From positions 1-32,281 of the forward strand of contig JALRKL010000020.1 in NCBI GenBank assembly GCA_023268875.1: 32,281 nt of DNA, written 5' to 3'. Under the pieces are notes generated by a model, which was not told the origin of the DNA, searched no databases, and saw only the letters and a program-made list of their open reading frames with translations. A program made the position numbers and the translations under genes. The DNA is from Bacteroidia bacterium. GTDB taxonomy: Bacteria; Bacteroidota; Bacteroidia; NS11-12g; UBA955. Shown in pieces: positions 1-9,452 of this stretch; positions within the stretch are counted from its first letter, which is position 1, and every line of letters begins with the position of its first letter.

Positions 1-6
1 AAAATC

Positions 7-456
7 ATGAAAAAATTAACCTTACTTTTCGCAGTTGCTTTCGCAGTAGTTGGATCTGCAATGGCACAAATGGCAATCCCTGGTGAAGTTTTCGCCGGAA
101 ACCCTTCTCGTTTTAATGGTCGCAGAGTGACTATTAAGAACATTGAAATTGTTAAAGCTGATCCTAACGGAGGTCCTTCAATCGGAGGTCCTGCTGGAAC
201 TTTCCAAGGCGCACCTGGTGCTGTTGGTAGCCCCACCGCTCCATCTACGCACCCTTGTCGTCCTCCTCGTGGATTCTCTGAAGTATCAATTTTCTTCAAA
301 GGTGCTCCTGAGTTTAAAGCATGCTTCTTCATGGCAGACAATATGAAGACTCAATTAGATCGTGAATGTGGACATGAAAATACTCCTGCCCAAATCAATT
401 TCCGTGGCGATAGCCGCATGGGTTACCACATCACTTTGTACCGCTTAGGTATGTAA
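7..456 (+). CDS. small secreted protein of unknown function (149 aa)
   Basis: ORF with clear N-terminal signal peptide (MKKLTLLFAVAFAVVGSAMAQ), followed by a hairpin terminator; no family recognised. Confidence 0.75.
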   Translation: MKKLTLLFAVAFAVVGSAMAQMAIPGEVFAGNPSRFNGRRVTIKNIEIVKADPNGGPSIGGPAGTFQGAPGAVGSPTAPSTHPCRPPRGFSEVSIFFKGAPEFKACFFMADNMKTQLDRECGHENTPAQINFRGDSRMGYHITLYRLGM

Positions 457-479
457 TTGTTGATTGAAATTTGTATAAC

Positions 480-508
480 AAAAAGCCAAGGTAAATCCTT
501 GGCTTTTT
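480..508 (+). terminator. intrinsic terminator hairpin, potentially bidirectional
   Basis: AAAAAGCCAAGG-taaat-CCTTGGCTTTTT, perfect stem with flanking A/T tracts, just after the 149 aa ORF. Confidence 0.85.
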
Positions 509-591
509 TGTTTATTTAGAATATCAATTTAGATTAGTGCTAAACCAAATTTAGGGATTGCCTGCAAATCAAAAAGCATTTGAAATATATG

Positions 592-1599
592 TTAAAAACC
601 GTTTACCCCATTTACGGTTGTGTATTTAAGAACTAAGTTTTTATTGGGATAAATTCGTTTGAAGGCACTTTGAACCATCAATGTTGCCTCGTGAAATCCG
701 CAGAGGATTAATTTTAATTTACCCTCATAGGTATTTATATCCCCAATTGCGTAAATCCCAGGAATATTAGTGCTGTAATCGGTTGTATTTACTTTGATGG
801 CATTCTTCTCGATTTCTAAATTCCAATCGGCAATGGGTCCTAATTTCGGACTTAATCCAAATAGAGGCAAATAGTAATCTGTGTCAATCCATTGCGTAAC
901 ATCGTTCCCTTTAGTAACGGCTCCTACAGACTCTAACCATTCGTTGCCTTTTAGTTCTTTAATTTCCGTATGGGTTAAAAGCCTAAGGCCCCCGTCTGTT
1001 TGTGCATCCATTACTTTTTGGACCGAGTCTAAATGACCACGGAACTCACCACTCCTGTGAACGAGAGTAACCGATGATGCGATATCTTTGAGAAAGAGTG
1101 TCCAATCTAAAGCACTATCTCCGCCCCCTGCAATTACCACTTTTTTACCCCTGTATTTTTCGGGATCTTTTATCATGTAATCAATTCCCTTTTTTTCGAA
1201 ATCCGAAATATTGCTAATAGGGGGTTTACGGGGTTCGAAAACACCTAAACCACCTGCAATGGCAATATTGGGTGCCTTATGTTCCAATCCAGAATCTGTT
1301 GTTACTAAAAACATACCATCATCCGTTTGCGTAATGCGTTCGGCTTTTTCCCCAAGGGTAAAACCTGGTTTAAATGGTTCAATCTGCTTCATGAGATTGT
1401 CGATTAAATCCCCCGCTAAAATTTCGGGGAACCCAGGAATATCATAAATTGGTTTTTTCGGATAAATTTCTGTAAGCTGTCCGCCGGGTTGCGGTAGCAC
1501 ATCGATCAAATGACATCTTAGTTTTAGCAAACCTGCTTCGAAAACAGTGAACAAACCAACAGGCCCGGCACCAATAATTATTATATCGGTTTCAATCAT
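592..1599 (-). CDS. ferredoxin--NADP reductase, thioredoxin-reductase-like type (YumC-like)
   Basis: FAD GxGxxG motif (IIIIGAGPVGLFTVFEAGLL), NADP motif (VVIAGGGDSALDW), C-terminal IYAIGDI; lacks the CxxC of thioredoxin reductase. Confidence 0.9.
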   Translation of the reverse strand: MIETDIIIIGAGPVGLFTVFEAGLLKLRCHLIDVLPQPGGQLTEIYPKKPIYDIPGFPEILAGDLIDNLMKQIEPFKPGFTLGEKAERITQTDDGMFLVTTDSGLEHKAPNIAIAGGLGVFEPRKPPISNISDFEKKGIDYMIKDPEKYRGKKVVIAGGGDSALDWTLFLKDIASSVTLVHRSGEFRGHLDSVQKVMDAQTDGGLRLLTHTEIKELKGNEWLESVGAVTKGNDVTQWIDTDYYLPLFGLSPKLGPIADWNLEIEKNAIKVNTTDYSTNIPGIYAIGDINTYEGKLKLILCGFHEATLMVQSAFKRIYPNKNLVLKYTTVNGVNGF

Positions 1600-1603
1600 A
1601 ATA

Positions 1604-1611
1604 CAAAAGTA
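1604..1611 (-). promoter_or_regulatory. Bacteroidota -7 element TACTTTTG
   Basis: matches TAnnTTTG; 4 nt before the ATG at 1599 (minus strand). Confidence 0.6.
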
Positions 1612-1672
1612 GGATATATATTAAAGAGGAGTAGTGAGATTGCCGTTTTGATATTGTATTTTACCTAAAAGA

Positions 1673-3064
1673 TCAACGTCTTTCAAGACCTTTTTGGGTA
1701 AACATGTATTCCGCTTCCCCTATTTCTATAATTTGACCGACTTTTTTAAGATGTAAATTTCTAATCTCGCCTTCATTTGTAAGAATAGTGCCTTTTGTGG
1801 CCCGCGCAATTCGCACATAATCTAAGGGTATCGATCGACTTATATCACCACAGAGCAAAATAGATACCGGTTTATCTACAAATTTCAGGATTTTCATGTC
1901 CTTAACCGGTGCATGTGCATCGGCCACCATTAAAATACTGTCTATATCGGGCCATTTTTTCAGAGTACGCAAAATGGCTTCTATATTGTTTTCCGGTAAA
2001 TCACCCCCTGTTCCAGCGTTCATAGCCCTTTGCATGGATTGATAAATAGAATCAAAATGTGATGTTTTAACAGTATAAACGCCCCCGGAATTACCGATAC
2101 GTTTTAAGATTTCTGGTGCACCATTGCCATCGTTAAAGAAACTGAAATAATTGTCGGTCGATAGTTTGGGCCGGGTTTGTAATAAAGCCAAAACTTGTCC
2201 TGTATACGGAGCCATACTTCCGGTAACGTCAATTACGAAGGCCCATTTTTTTCGAAAGGGTCTATTTCGTAACTGGTTATATACATCTAAAGCAGGAATG
2301 GACGCATTTATTCCAGTGTAAACGCCTTTATAAGTGGTATAGCCTTCGATGGTTTTGCGCTTTACGCTATCCAAAACTACTTTCATCTCTGGTTCTCGAA
2401 ACCAAATACCTGATTTGTCATAGCGCATTCCCTTTTCGATTTTATCGTTTCTTCTCGGTAAAAATCGACCTGTTTCTACATATTTTTTGCGTATCCGATA
2501 AATATCACGATCGGGAATTTCGATAAGCGAATCTCGGATACCCAATAGCAAATCATCGATAATTCGCATTTCAGATTTATTGATTTCTGGGGGAACTGGG
2601 TCTTTTAGGAAAATTATAAATCCGTGAAACATTTTACGGGCTTGATTCTCGGTTTTGCCCTTAGTTTGCTCAAATATGCGCCATTCAATACCTTCGTTTT
2701 CGAAAAGAAATGGGAGTTTTTCTGCTAAATTTAGAAAACGATTTTCATTTAATTTTGGTTGATCAAATGTATCTACTTGCCGATAACGCGTATAAACCAG
2801 GTGAACGCTGAGGATTTCTTTTTTTGCTGGAATCGTAAATTGGGTATTCGGTAAAAAAACGGAACTTGAAAAATACATAGGTAAATACACCACTAATGGA
2901 TCGGAGGTTTTAGGATGTTCCGATAGGCGTATAGGTTTGATTTTCATCAATTTTGCAATCTTTTCAGTTGCCGTTGACGCGCGTTTTTGTGCATATAGCG
3001 GTAATGAAAGAGCCAAAATGAAAACCCAGATAATTTCTATTTTCTTGCTAAGGCATCGATTCAT
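1673..3064 (-). CDS. exported von Willebrand factor A-like domain protein
   Basis: signal-like N terminus; MIDAS-like motif FVIDVTGSMAPYTGQ; later SILMVADAHAPVKD. Start codon abuts the bshB1 stop. Confidence 0.65.
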   Translation of the reverse strand: MNRCLSKKIEIIWVFILALSLPLYAQKRASTATEKIAKLMKIKPIRLSEHPKTSDPLVVYLPMYFSSSVFLPNTQFTIPAKKEILSVHLVYTRYRQVDTFDQPKLNENRFLNLAEKLPFLFENEGIEWRIFEQTKGKTENQARKMFHGFIIFLKDPVPPEINKSEMRIIDDLLLGIRDSLIEIPDRDIYRIRKKYVETGRFLPRRNDKIEKGMRYDKSGIWFREPEMKVVLDSVKRKTIEGYTTYKGVYTGINASIPALDVYNQLRNRPFRKKWAFVIDVTGSMAPYTGQVLALLQTRPKLSTDNYFSFFNDGNGAPEILKRIGNSGGVYTVKTSHFDSIYQSMQRAMNAGTGGDLPENNIEAILRTLKKWPDIDSILMVADAHAPVKDMKILKFVDKPVSILLCGDISRSIPLDYVRIARATKGTILTNEGEIRNLHLKKVGQIIEIGEAEYMFTQKGLERR

Positions 3065-3784
3065 TTAAAAAAGGTCGTTTAGGCGATTAACCCCCACAAC
3101 GCCTTTTTCACATATAAAGCCTTCCCCAAATTCACACCCGATGCTTCGGCCATAATCACGTGCTCTCGCTTCAATGAAATCCCAAAATGCTTTACTGCTT
3201 ATTGGGGTTTCTGGTTCCTGACTGTTGGGCTGATAAAATTGGCTTTTAAAAGCAGAAATACAAAGGCGTTTGTGTTCGTATTCCTTAGATATATCAACGA
3301 CGAAATCAGGACCAATATTGCGGTCTTGGATGTAGAAAAAAACCGATTTAGGTCGATGTGCCGTTTGATTTATTCCGTTATACGAAGTTTCAATTTTTAC
3401 AAGTCCCGATAAGAAACAGGCCCTACGGACTATTTCGGAAGCCCTACCATGGTCTGGATGACGGTCAGAAGGTGCATTCGCCAAAACCACTTCAGGCTGA
3501 AAATATCGAATTTGTTCAATAATTGACATTAAAGATTCTTCCGAAGTTTCGAAAAAACCATCTTTAAAATCGAGTTGGTGGCGAGCGGAAAGATTCATTA
3601 TTCGCGCACTTTCCGCTGCTTCTAAACTCCTTAACTCCGCATTGCCTCTACTTCCCAACTCGCCTTTGGTGAGATCGAGTATTCCAACTTTTTTTCCGTT
3701 GTTTATTTCTTTTATAAGGGTTCCGGAACATGCGAGTTCAACATCATCAGGGTGAGCCGCAATAGCTAAAATGTCTAATTTCAT
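3065..3784 (-). CDS. bshB1: bacillithiol biosynthesis deacetylase BshB1 (PIG-L family)
   Basis: AAHPDDVELACSGT and HPDHGRASEIVRRA motifs typical of LmbE/PIG-L BshB1. Confidence 0.9.
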   Translation of the reverse strand: MKLDILAIAAHPDDVELACSGTLIKEINNGKKVGILDLTKGELGSRGNAELRSLEAAESARIMNLSARHQLDFKDGFFETSEESLMSIIEQIRYFQPEVVLANAPSDRHPDHGRASEIVRRACFLSGLVKIETSYNGINQTAHRPKSVFFYIQDRNIGPDFVVDISKEYEHKRLCISAFKSQFYQPNSQEPETPISSKAFWDFIEARARDYGRSIGCEFGEGFICEKGVVGVNRLNDLF

Positions 3785-3836
3785 TGGGATTGTAATGGAG
3801 TTTTAATTTAATTTTAGAGGCCGGGAAAATTCGGAT

Positions 3837-4847
3837 TTAATAAAATAGGCTTGGAGGAGGGTTTAATAATGTGTTCTCTAATGTATGTCCTACAGCCTTT
3901 AAAGTGGGTTTGTGGATTTGCTCCATATTATCGTTATGGGTGTGCCATTCTGCAGGAAAACCACGTGTGTGGTTGTAATCGATTATGTCGATCATAGGAA
4001 TATTGCGGCCTTTATAAACATAAACGTGATCATCTATTACCATTCCTGTGTTTTGGGTTTTAAAGTGATTTTGATAACCCATTTCGTGAGCGACTGACCA
4101 GATATGTGCTAAAAGGAAATTTCCCCATTGATTTGAATTTGATTCCCATAGAAACTCGGCATTTTTTGAGCCAACCATATCAAGAAGTACTCCCATGCGG
4201 GCGGAATAATTAGGAGTATGTGGTTGTTTTGCCCAATATTGGCTTCCCAAACAAAAGGAATTCTCGACTTCCGAAGCCCCTAAGTCTTCTGCATCGAAAA
4301 ATATAATGTCCAAACCGATTTCAGCGGGTAATGTATCGGTAATTCGTGCAATTTCTAGTAATACCCCTACGCCGCTTGCACCGTCATTAGCGCCAGCAAT
4401 TGGCATATTAGTGCGTTCATTATCTTGGTCGGCTACAGGTCTTGAATCCCAATGCGCTCCCCACAACATTCTTTTTTTAGCGTTAGGATTAAAACTACCT
4501 ATAAGATTATAAACAGGGATCTTTTTGCCCGTGTGGGTTTGGGTTGTCCCTTTCTGAAAATAGGCAGTATCGCAATATTGCTGCAATTGAGCGTAAAGCC
4601 AATCGGCACAATTTCGGTGTTCGGCAGTTCCGGGAATTCTGAAGCCGAAGTTAACTTGACGTTCGATAAAGGCAAAAGCCGAATCTTCAGAAAATTTGTT
4701 TCCTTGAATTTTGACTGTTTTTGTATAGCTATTTGGATCTATGTTTTCAGATTCGTTAGGGGTGTTTCCGCAACTATGAAAAACAAGACTTATTGAGATG
4801 AATCCCATTGCGAAGACGGTTCGGAAATTATTGATTTTTAACGCCAT
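3837..4847 (-). CDS. M28 family peptidase / glutaminyl-peptide cyclotransferase-like lipoprotein
   Basis: WGAHWDSRPVADQD, GANDGASGVGVLLEIAR, FFDAEDLG; lipobox-like LVFHSC near the N terminus. Confidence 0.88.
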   Translation of the reverse strand: MALKINNFRTVFAMGFISISLVFHSCGNTPNESENIDPNSYTKTVKIQGNKFSEDSAFAFIERQVNFGFRIPGTAEHRNCADWLYAQLQQYCDTAYFQKGTTQTHTGKKIPVYNLIGSFNPNAKKRMLWGAHWDSRPVADQDNERTNMPIAGANDGASGVGVLLEIARITDTLPAEIGLDIIFFDAEDLGASEVENSFCLGSQYWAKQPHTPNYSARMGVLLDMVGSKNAEFLWESNSNQWGNFLLAHIWSVAHEMGYQNHFKTQNTGMVIDDHVYVYKGRNIPMIDIIDYNHTRGFPAEWHTHNDNMEQIHKPTLKAVGHTLENTLLNPPPSLFY

Positions 4848-4940
4848 TTCAATCGTTCAAAATTACGTTATTTTGTTCTTGAAATTAAGTGATACCCTTC
4901 AAAAGCGATAGGCATTCGTGTTTGCCCGTTTAAAATTACG

Positions 4941-4948
4941 TATTTTCG
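4941..4948 (+). promoter_or_regulatory. -7-like element TATTTTCG upstream of yicC
   Basis: TAnnTTYG-type match, 6 nt before GTG 4955 and 12 nt before ATG 4961. Confidence 0.45.
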
Positions 4949-4954
4949 CCCATA

Positions 4955-5833
4955 GTGGTTATGAAAGCAAAAAGCATGACAGGATTCGGAAGAGCCCAAT
5001 CCGAAAACGATAAATGGACAATAATTTGTGAGATCAAAGCCTTAAATGGGCGATATTTTGAAGCCGATATTCGCTTGCCAAAGTACCTCAATGAATTAGA
5101 TTCAAAATTACGCAGAGCTCTTTCGGAGTATCTCGAACGTGGAACCATCACCGTTACATATAACATCAAAACAAATGACGCGCCTTCTAAAATATCGGTT
5201 AATACCGATTTGGCGAAGGAATACTTAGAAGCCCTAAACCATTTGGGTGGTACCTTGGGTTTAGAACTGAGCGATCCGATGAGGGAAATATTAAAAGTGC
5301 CCGACGTGATGGGAGTGGGCGAACGAGAAATTAGCGATGAATTTAAAGAAGAAATCATTAAAATTACATTAGATGCTGCCGGGAAGTTAGATGAATTTAG
5401 AATGGTTGAAGGTCAGGCAACCGCACAGAAACTTAAACAATTAATAGAGTCGATTTCTGATGATGTTCTCTTAATAGAACACCAAGAAGACAACAGAAGA
5501 GAAGCGCTTCGCGAACGGATTTACGGCAATGTTCTCGAACATATTAAGGAGCAAAATCTAGATGAGAATCGTTTGGAGCAAGAAATCTTACTTTATCTGG
5601 ATAAATGGGATATTGCCGAAGAGAAACAACGACTGAGCCAACATTTAGATTTCTTTATACGAACGCTGCGAGAGGAGCCGAAAGGTCGGAAATTAAACTT
5701 TATTGCTCAAGAAATGGGTCGTGAAATGAATACCTTGGGGGTTAAGAGCAATTTCTTTCCAATGCAAGAATGTGCAGTACGCATGAAGGAAAAGTTGGAG
5801 CAAATCAAAGAACAGGTACTAAACTTAGCTTAA
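4955..5833 (+). CDS. yicC: YicC family protein (endoribonuclease YicC-like)
   Basis: KSMTGFGRA N terminus and C-terminal GRKLNFIAQEMGREMNTLGVKSN; start is GTG 4955 or ATG 4961. Confidence 0.92.
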   Translation: MVMKAKSMTGFGRAQSENDKWTIICEIKALNGRYFEADIRLPKYLNELDSKLRRALSEYLERGTITVTYNIKTNDAPSKISVNTDLAKEYLEALNHLGGTLGLELSDPMREILKVPDVMGVGEREISDEFKEEIIKITLDAAGKLDEFRMVEGQATAQKLKQLIESISDDVLLIEHQEDNRREALRERIYGNVLEHIKEQNLDENRLEQEILLYLDKWDIAEEKQRLSQHLDFFIRTLREEPKGRKLNFIAQEMGREMNTLGVKSNFFPMQECAVRMKEKLEQIKEQVLNLA

Positions 5834-5869
5834 AGGCCTATCAAAAACACATCACATATTCTGAAATTT

Positions 5870-7534
5870 TTGGTATGTCTGATGAACTTTATGTTCATTA
5901 TTCAACCCATAGCAGCTCAAAAGGTGCGGGTTTTGGATTATGATATAGATTCCAACAATACCTTCCATGACAAAAGATTTGAATCAGTATTTAAGGCCAT
6001 ATTATTAATTCATCAGGCTTCTACGGATACGTCGAGAATACAAAAATTGGCCGTTATTGATTTAAATGTATTTGAGACTTATTTGTTAAATAAAATATTA
6101 AAAGATTCTACAAATACAGTATCCGATTTTGAAAACGTTCTATTCGACGAGGAATCTACTCTTAAGGATTATTTTACTTGTATCCGTAGAGCCGTAAACA
6201 ACTATTCCCATGATCGTCGTGAAAATCTGGCAAGATTGAGTTTTTCATCGATTGATCCTGCAATGGATATTCAGTCACTAGCCGAATTTAAAATTAAGGT
6301 TTTATTTCTTTGGGATGATGTTTTTAGATCGGTCCCTTGGAATAAGGCACCCATTTCGTTGAAAGCAATTCGTTCGTTCGTTCGATATCATAAACAATCG
6401 CATCTCAAGAAAGGCGATGACTCCGAAGAGCCATCCCAATCATTTAAAGCTTCTTTCAATGTTCGAGCAACTACCGAATATTGTTTGGATTCTATTGAGA
6501 TTTTTGATTCTCTGAGCCTTCAAATGAACATTGAAAAAAATTGGCAGTTTGTTCGCGATTTTATTAAGTTGTCGAATTCGAGTTACAAGGAATATCGAGA
6601 TATCGCGAATCATTACAGGAGAGTTCGAAAAGCCGCTCCAAATTGGTTGACTCAATCGAAAAATGGGGAGCTATGGCTTGTTGAAAATAACCCTAACGCA
6701 CCTAATCGACCTATTCGTGAATATACGTGTGCCCAGATTTTGGCATTTGAAAATCCAAATTTGGCTTTTCAAACGCATTTTTTTACGGAAAGTAAAAATC
6801 GAGCCAATACAACCGACACCGTATGGCATAGATTGAAACTGTATGATGAATTATTGAAAATTTGGCCCTTAGCTGAATACGATTTTGTTAACCCAGAATC
6901 GGTAATAAACGAAGACGAAGAAGTTTATTCAAATGATGAAGAGCCAGTGAGGTTTTTACTTGGAGGGATAGTAAATGCGGCTTTGAATCAAAGCAATGTT
7001 TTTAATGAGAATTTTGAAAAATTAGGCTTGGAACAAACCAATTTGGGTAATGCTTTGGGATTAGAATTAGGCATAGAAGGATTGGGTGACGGCTTCTTGA
7101 TGAATTTCCAATGGTCTGGCCAGAACCATTGGCTGAATTGGGATTCGCGAGCGCATTATGCCTATACTAACTTCCGGTTTTCGAGTAATATTCCTTTTGT
7201 CAATACCCGGTGGTTAAGTTCGTATTTAGGTTTTGACTACCAATATGAAAAATATCGAATAGCCTTACCCGTGAATCCACAATTTATAGGTAATCCGCAG
7301 GAAGTCGCCAAAGTAATTTCCAATGACGGACAAAATATGGGAATATTCACTCAAATGATTTTTAGAATTAATCACTTGTATGCGAAGGCGCAATTGGGTT
7401 ATCGGTGGGATTTTTCAGATGATAGATGGTATTCTAATGGAATCTCAATAAACAGTATGGATCGGTTTAGAAGTTCTGGTTTGCATTATGGTTTGGGTTT
7501 TGGTTTTTTAATTTTTGGGGGAAATGAAAACTAA
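5870..7534 (+). CDS. exported protein with C-terminal beta-barrel-like region; degenerate paralogue of the downstream gene
   Basis: short signal-like N terminus (FMFIIQPIAAQ); C-terminal alternating aromatic/polar strands; manual alignment to the next ORF. Exact start uncertain (non-ATG 5870 or ATG 5882). Confidence 0.7.
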   Translation: MVCLMNFMFIIQPIAAQKVRVLDYDIDSNNTFHDKRFESVFKAILLIHQASTDTSRIQKLAVIDLNVFETYLLNKILKDSTNTVSDFENVLFDEESTLKDYFTCIRRAVNNYSHDRRENLARLSFSSIDPAMDIQSLAEFKIKVLFLWDDVFRSVPWNKAPISLKAIRSFVRYHKQSHLKKGDDSEEPSQSFKASFNVRATTEYCLDSIEIFDSLSLQMNIEKNWQFVRDFIKLSNSSYKEYRDIANHYRRVRKAAPNWLTQSKNGELWLVENNPNAPNRPIREYTCAQILAFENPNLAFQTHFFTESKNRANTTDTVWHRLKLYDELLKIWPLAEYDFVNPESVINEDEEVYSNDEEPVRFLLGGIVNAALNQSNVFNENFEKLGLEQTNLGNALGLELGIEGLGDGFLMNFQWSGQNHWLNWDSRAHYAYTNFRFSSNIPFVNTRWLSSYLGFDYQYEKYRIALPVNPQFIGNPQEVAKVISNDGQNMGIFTQMIFRINHLYAKAQLGYRWDFSDDRWYSNGISINSMDRFRSSGLHYGLGFGFLIFGGNEN

Positions 7535-9431
7535 ATTATTGCTTTTAGTTATTATTAGTTTTCTCTTCAGAACGTTAGGAGCACAATCCCTTCCTAAAGC
7601 GCAAATCTTCAAAATGAATTTAGATTCTAATGCTGTGATGGACGCCACTTGGAAAAATCTTGCAGAGCAAGCGAAAAAGGTTCGCGTTTTTATGGCAGGA
7701 GAAAATCATAATGAGGTAGATTTCAATGCACTAATGGAGTTTGGATTGATGAACCGCCTTCATGCCTATGCCGGATATCGCCATTATGTGATAGAATTAA
7801 GCCCGGCTCGAGCCCATTATCTCAATCGGTATATTCTTTATTCCGACACACATGCTCGGGATGCTTTAAAGGGGGTTTCATCACTTAAATACATGAACTT
7901 ATTTGAAAATCTTCACAAATGGAATCAACGCCTTGAGCCTGAAGAACGTATTATGGTTCACGGGGTAGATGTGGAGCGATTTTTTGATCTTTCGTTTGAA
8001 AGATTGGCTGAGCCATTGCGAAATTCGATTGAACGGAATACTTGTCCAGATAGTATTTTGGTCGATGTATTGGCTATTGTCTCATATGCGAATCGTCGAT
8101 TTGAAGATCGATTAAATCATTACAAAAAGAAGTTGCGTTCAGAAGGTATAGAGACCGATGATGAAGAAACGGGACCAATGCATCTGTTTTATCGCTTTGA
8201 CTATGCCGAATACATCCAACGAATTGAAAAACAAATACATCTTTATCGAGATTGGTTAAATGAGAATGATTTTAAGGAGTTTTCTCTCGCATTAGAGGGG
8301 GTAAAAGAATGCCAAAAATGGGGTGATGATTCAGAGAGTGCTTCGCGCTTTCATTGGCGAGAAACAGTGATGTTTCAAAGATATCTAAGGGCCTTGAACG
8401 AAAACCCTAAAGGTAGATTTTTTGGGCAGTTTGGCCGGTGTCATATTTCCGAAACCCCATCGGATGTTGATTGTGGTTGGTATGCCTATGAGAGCGTGGT
8501 TAACCGACTAATTGAATATTACTTCAAAAGCAAAGATTCGGTGATCACCATGGGGTATTTTTACCCAGAGAAAAGTCCAAGTGTAACGGCACAGAATATC
8601 GACAAAATGGATAAACTCAATAATGAAATTCAGAATTTATTGAGGGCGTACCACAGCGGTATGGTACTATATGATTTGGAAGGCTCCGATTCGGATTTGC
8701 GAGAATTACGAAAAAAATACCGCTATATATTAGTAAATAATGCAAAAAATAAAGCTTTAACATCCGAATTACCAACCGAGGATATCGGTTCAGATATAAG
8801 TAAATCATCGTATCAATGGGAGTTGAGTTTGCCCTATTTCGGATTCGGATATTGGAATTTGGACAATCAGGGAATGATCGATCATTTTACCGCCAACGGG
8901 GTGAGTTATGAAAATCAGCCCCAATTGTCGATACAGCACCAACTCAATGTTAATTACGGTCCGGTTTTTTTAGGGATTTCAGGATATTACAGTCTCTTTA
9001 ACGATAGGGAAACGGATTTCGCCAACTATACGGATAGCACGGGGTCGGTATATTCAAGAATGTGGGGTGTAGATGTAATGGCGGGGCTACACTATCAGCG
9101 AGGTCCTTGGGTGATAGAGCTAGGCGGGCGTTTAGGAACTGCTCGATTGCAATATCAATATAAAGAATTACTTAACTCGGCTATTTCTGTTAGACCTGTT
9201 AATGGCATGCAAATTCATAATCAATCTTGGAATGTGGGATTGAACTTGAATATGTTTTATCGAATGTCTAGAGAGGCGGGATTTGGAATTCAAGCAAATT
9301 CCTACAGCAATATCGGGAACGGAAGTTGGGTTTATTCGGGTTCGAACCAGCTATATCAAAACCTACCTTTAAATAGCGGCTTAGAAGCCTGGAGCATCAC
9401 GGCTCAAATCTGTTTGTTTTTTTCGCCATAA
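7524..9431 (+). CDS. erythromycin-esterase/ChaN-like domain fused to a C-terminal beta-barrel-like region, exported
   Basis: signal peptide MKTKLLLLVIISFLFRTLGAQ from ATG 7524; RVFMAGENHNEVDF motif; later GQFGRCHISETP; C-terminal beta-rich region ending ITAQICLFFSP. Overlaps the previous ORF by 11 bp. Confidence 0.75.
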   Translation: MKTKLLLLVIISFLFRTLGAQSLPKAQIFKMNLDSNAVMDATWKNLAEQAKKVRVFMAGENHNEVDFNALMEFGLMNRLHAYAGYRHYVIELSPARAHYLNRYILYSDTHARDALKGVSSLKYMNLFENLHKWNQRLEPEERIMVHGVDVERFFDLSFERLAEPLRNSIERNTCPDSILVDVLAIVSYANRRFEDRLNHYKKKLRSEGIETDDEETGPMHLFYRFDYAEYIQRIEKQIHLYRDWLNENDFKEFSLALEGVKECQKWGDDSESASRFHWRETVMFQRYLRALNENPKGRFFGQFGRCHISETPSDVDCGWYAYESVVNRLIEYYFKSKDSVITMGYFYPEKSPSVTAQNIDKMDKLNNEIQNLLRAYHSGMVLYDLEGSDSDLRELRKKYRYILVNNAKNKALTSELPTEDIGSDISKSSYQWELSLPYFGFGYWNLDNQGMIDHFTANGVSYENQPQLSIQHQLNVNYGPVFLGISGYYSLFNDRETDFANYTDSTGSVYSRMWGVDVMAGLHYQRGPWVIELGGRLGTARLQYQYKELLNSAISVRPVNGMQIHNQSWNVGLNLNMFYRMSREAGFGIQANSYSNIGNGSWVYSGSNQLYQNLPLNSGLEAWSITAQICLFFSP

Positions 9432-9439
9432 ATTAGAAT

Positions 9440-9447
9440 TACCTTTG
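9440..9447 (+). promoter_or_regulatory. Bacteroidota -7 element TACCTTTG
   Basis: TAnnTTTG match, 5 nt before ATG of pssA. Confidence 0.6.
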
Positions 9448-9452
9448 TTTAT

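Noticed and set aside
143-346. 67-aa ORF in an alternative frame inside the first gene
   Set aside because: Fully nested in a plausible signal-peptide-bearing CDS; Leu-rich shadow translation.
4936-5358. 140-aa minus-strand ORF opposite yicC
   Set aside because: Antisense to a conserved gene; Ser-rich composition consistent with a shadow ORF.
5870-7534. Possibility that the 554-aa ORF is a decayed pseudogene of its neighbour
   Set aside because: The frame is intact over 554 codons with a coherent C-terminal strand pattern and coding overlap with the next gene, so functional divergence is more likely than decay.
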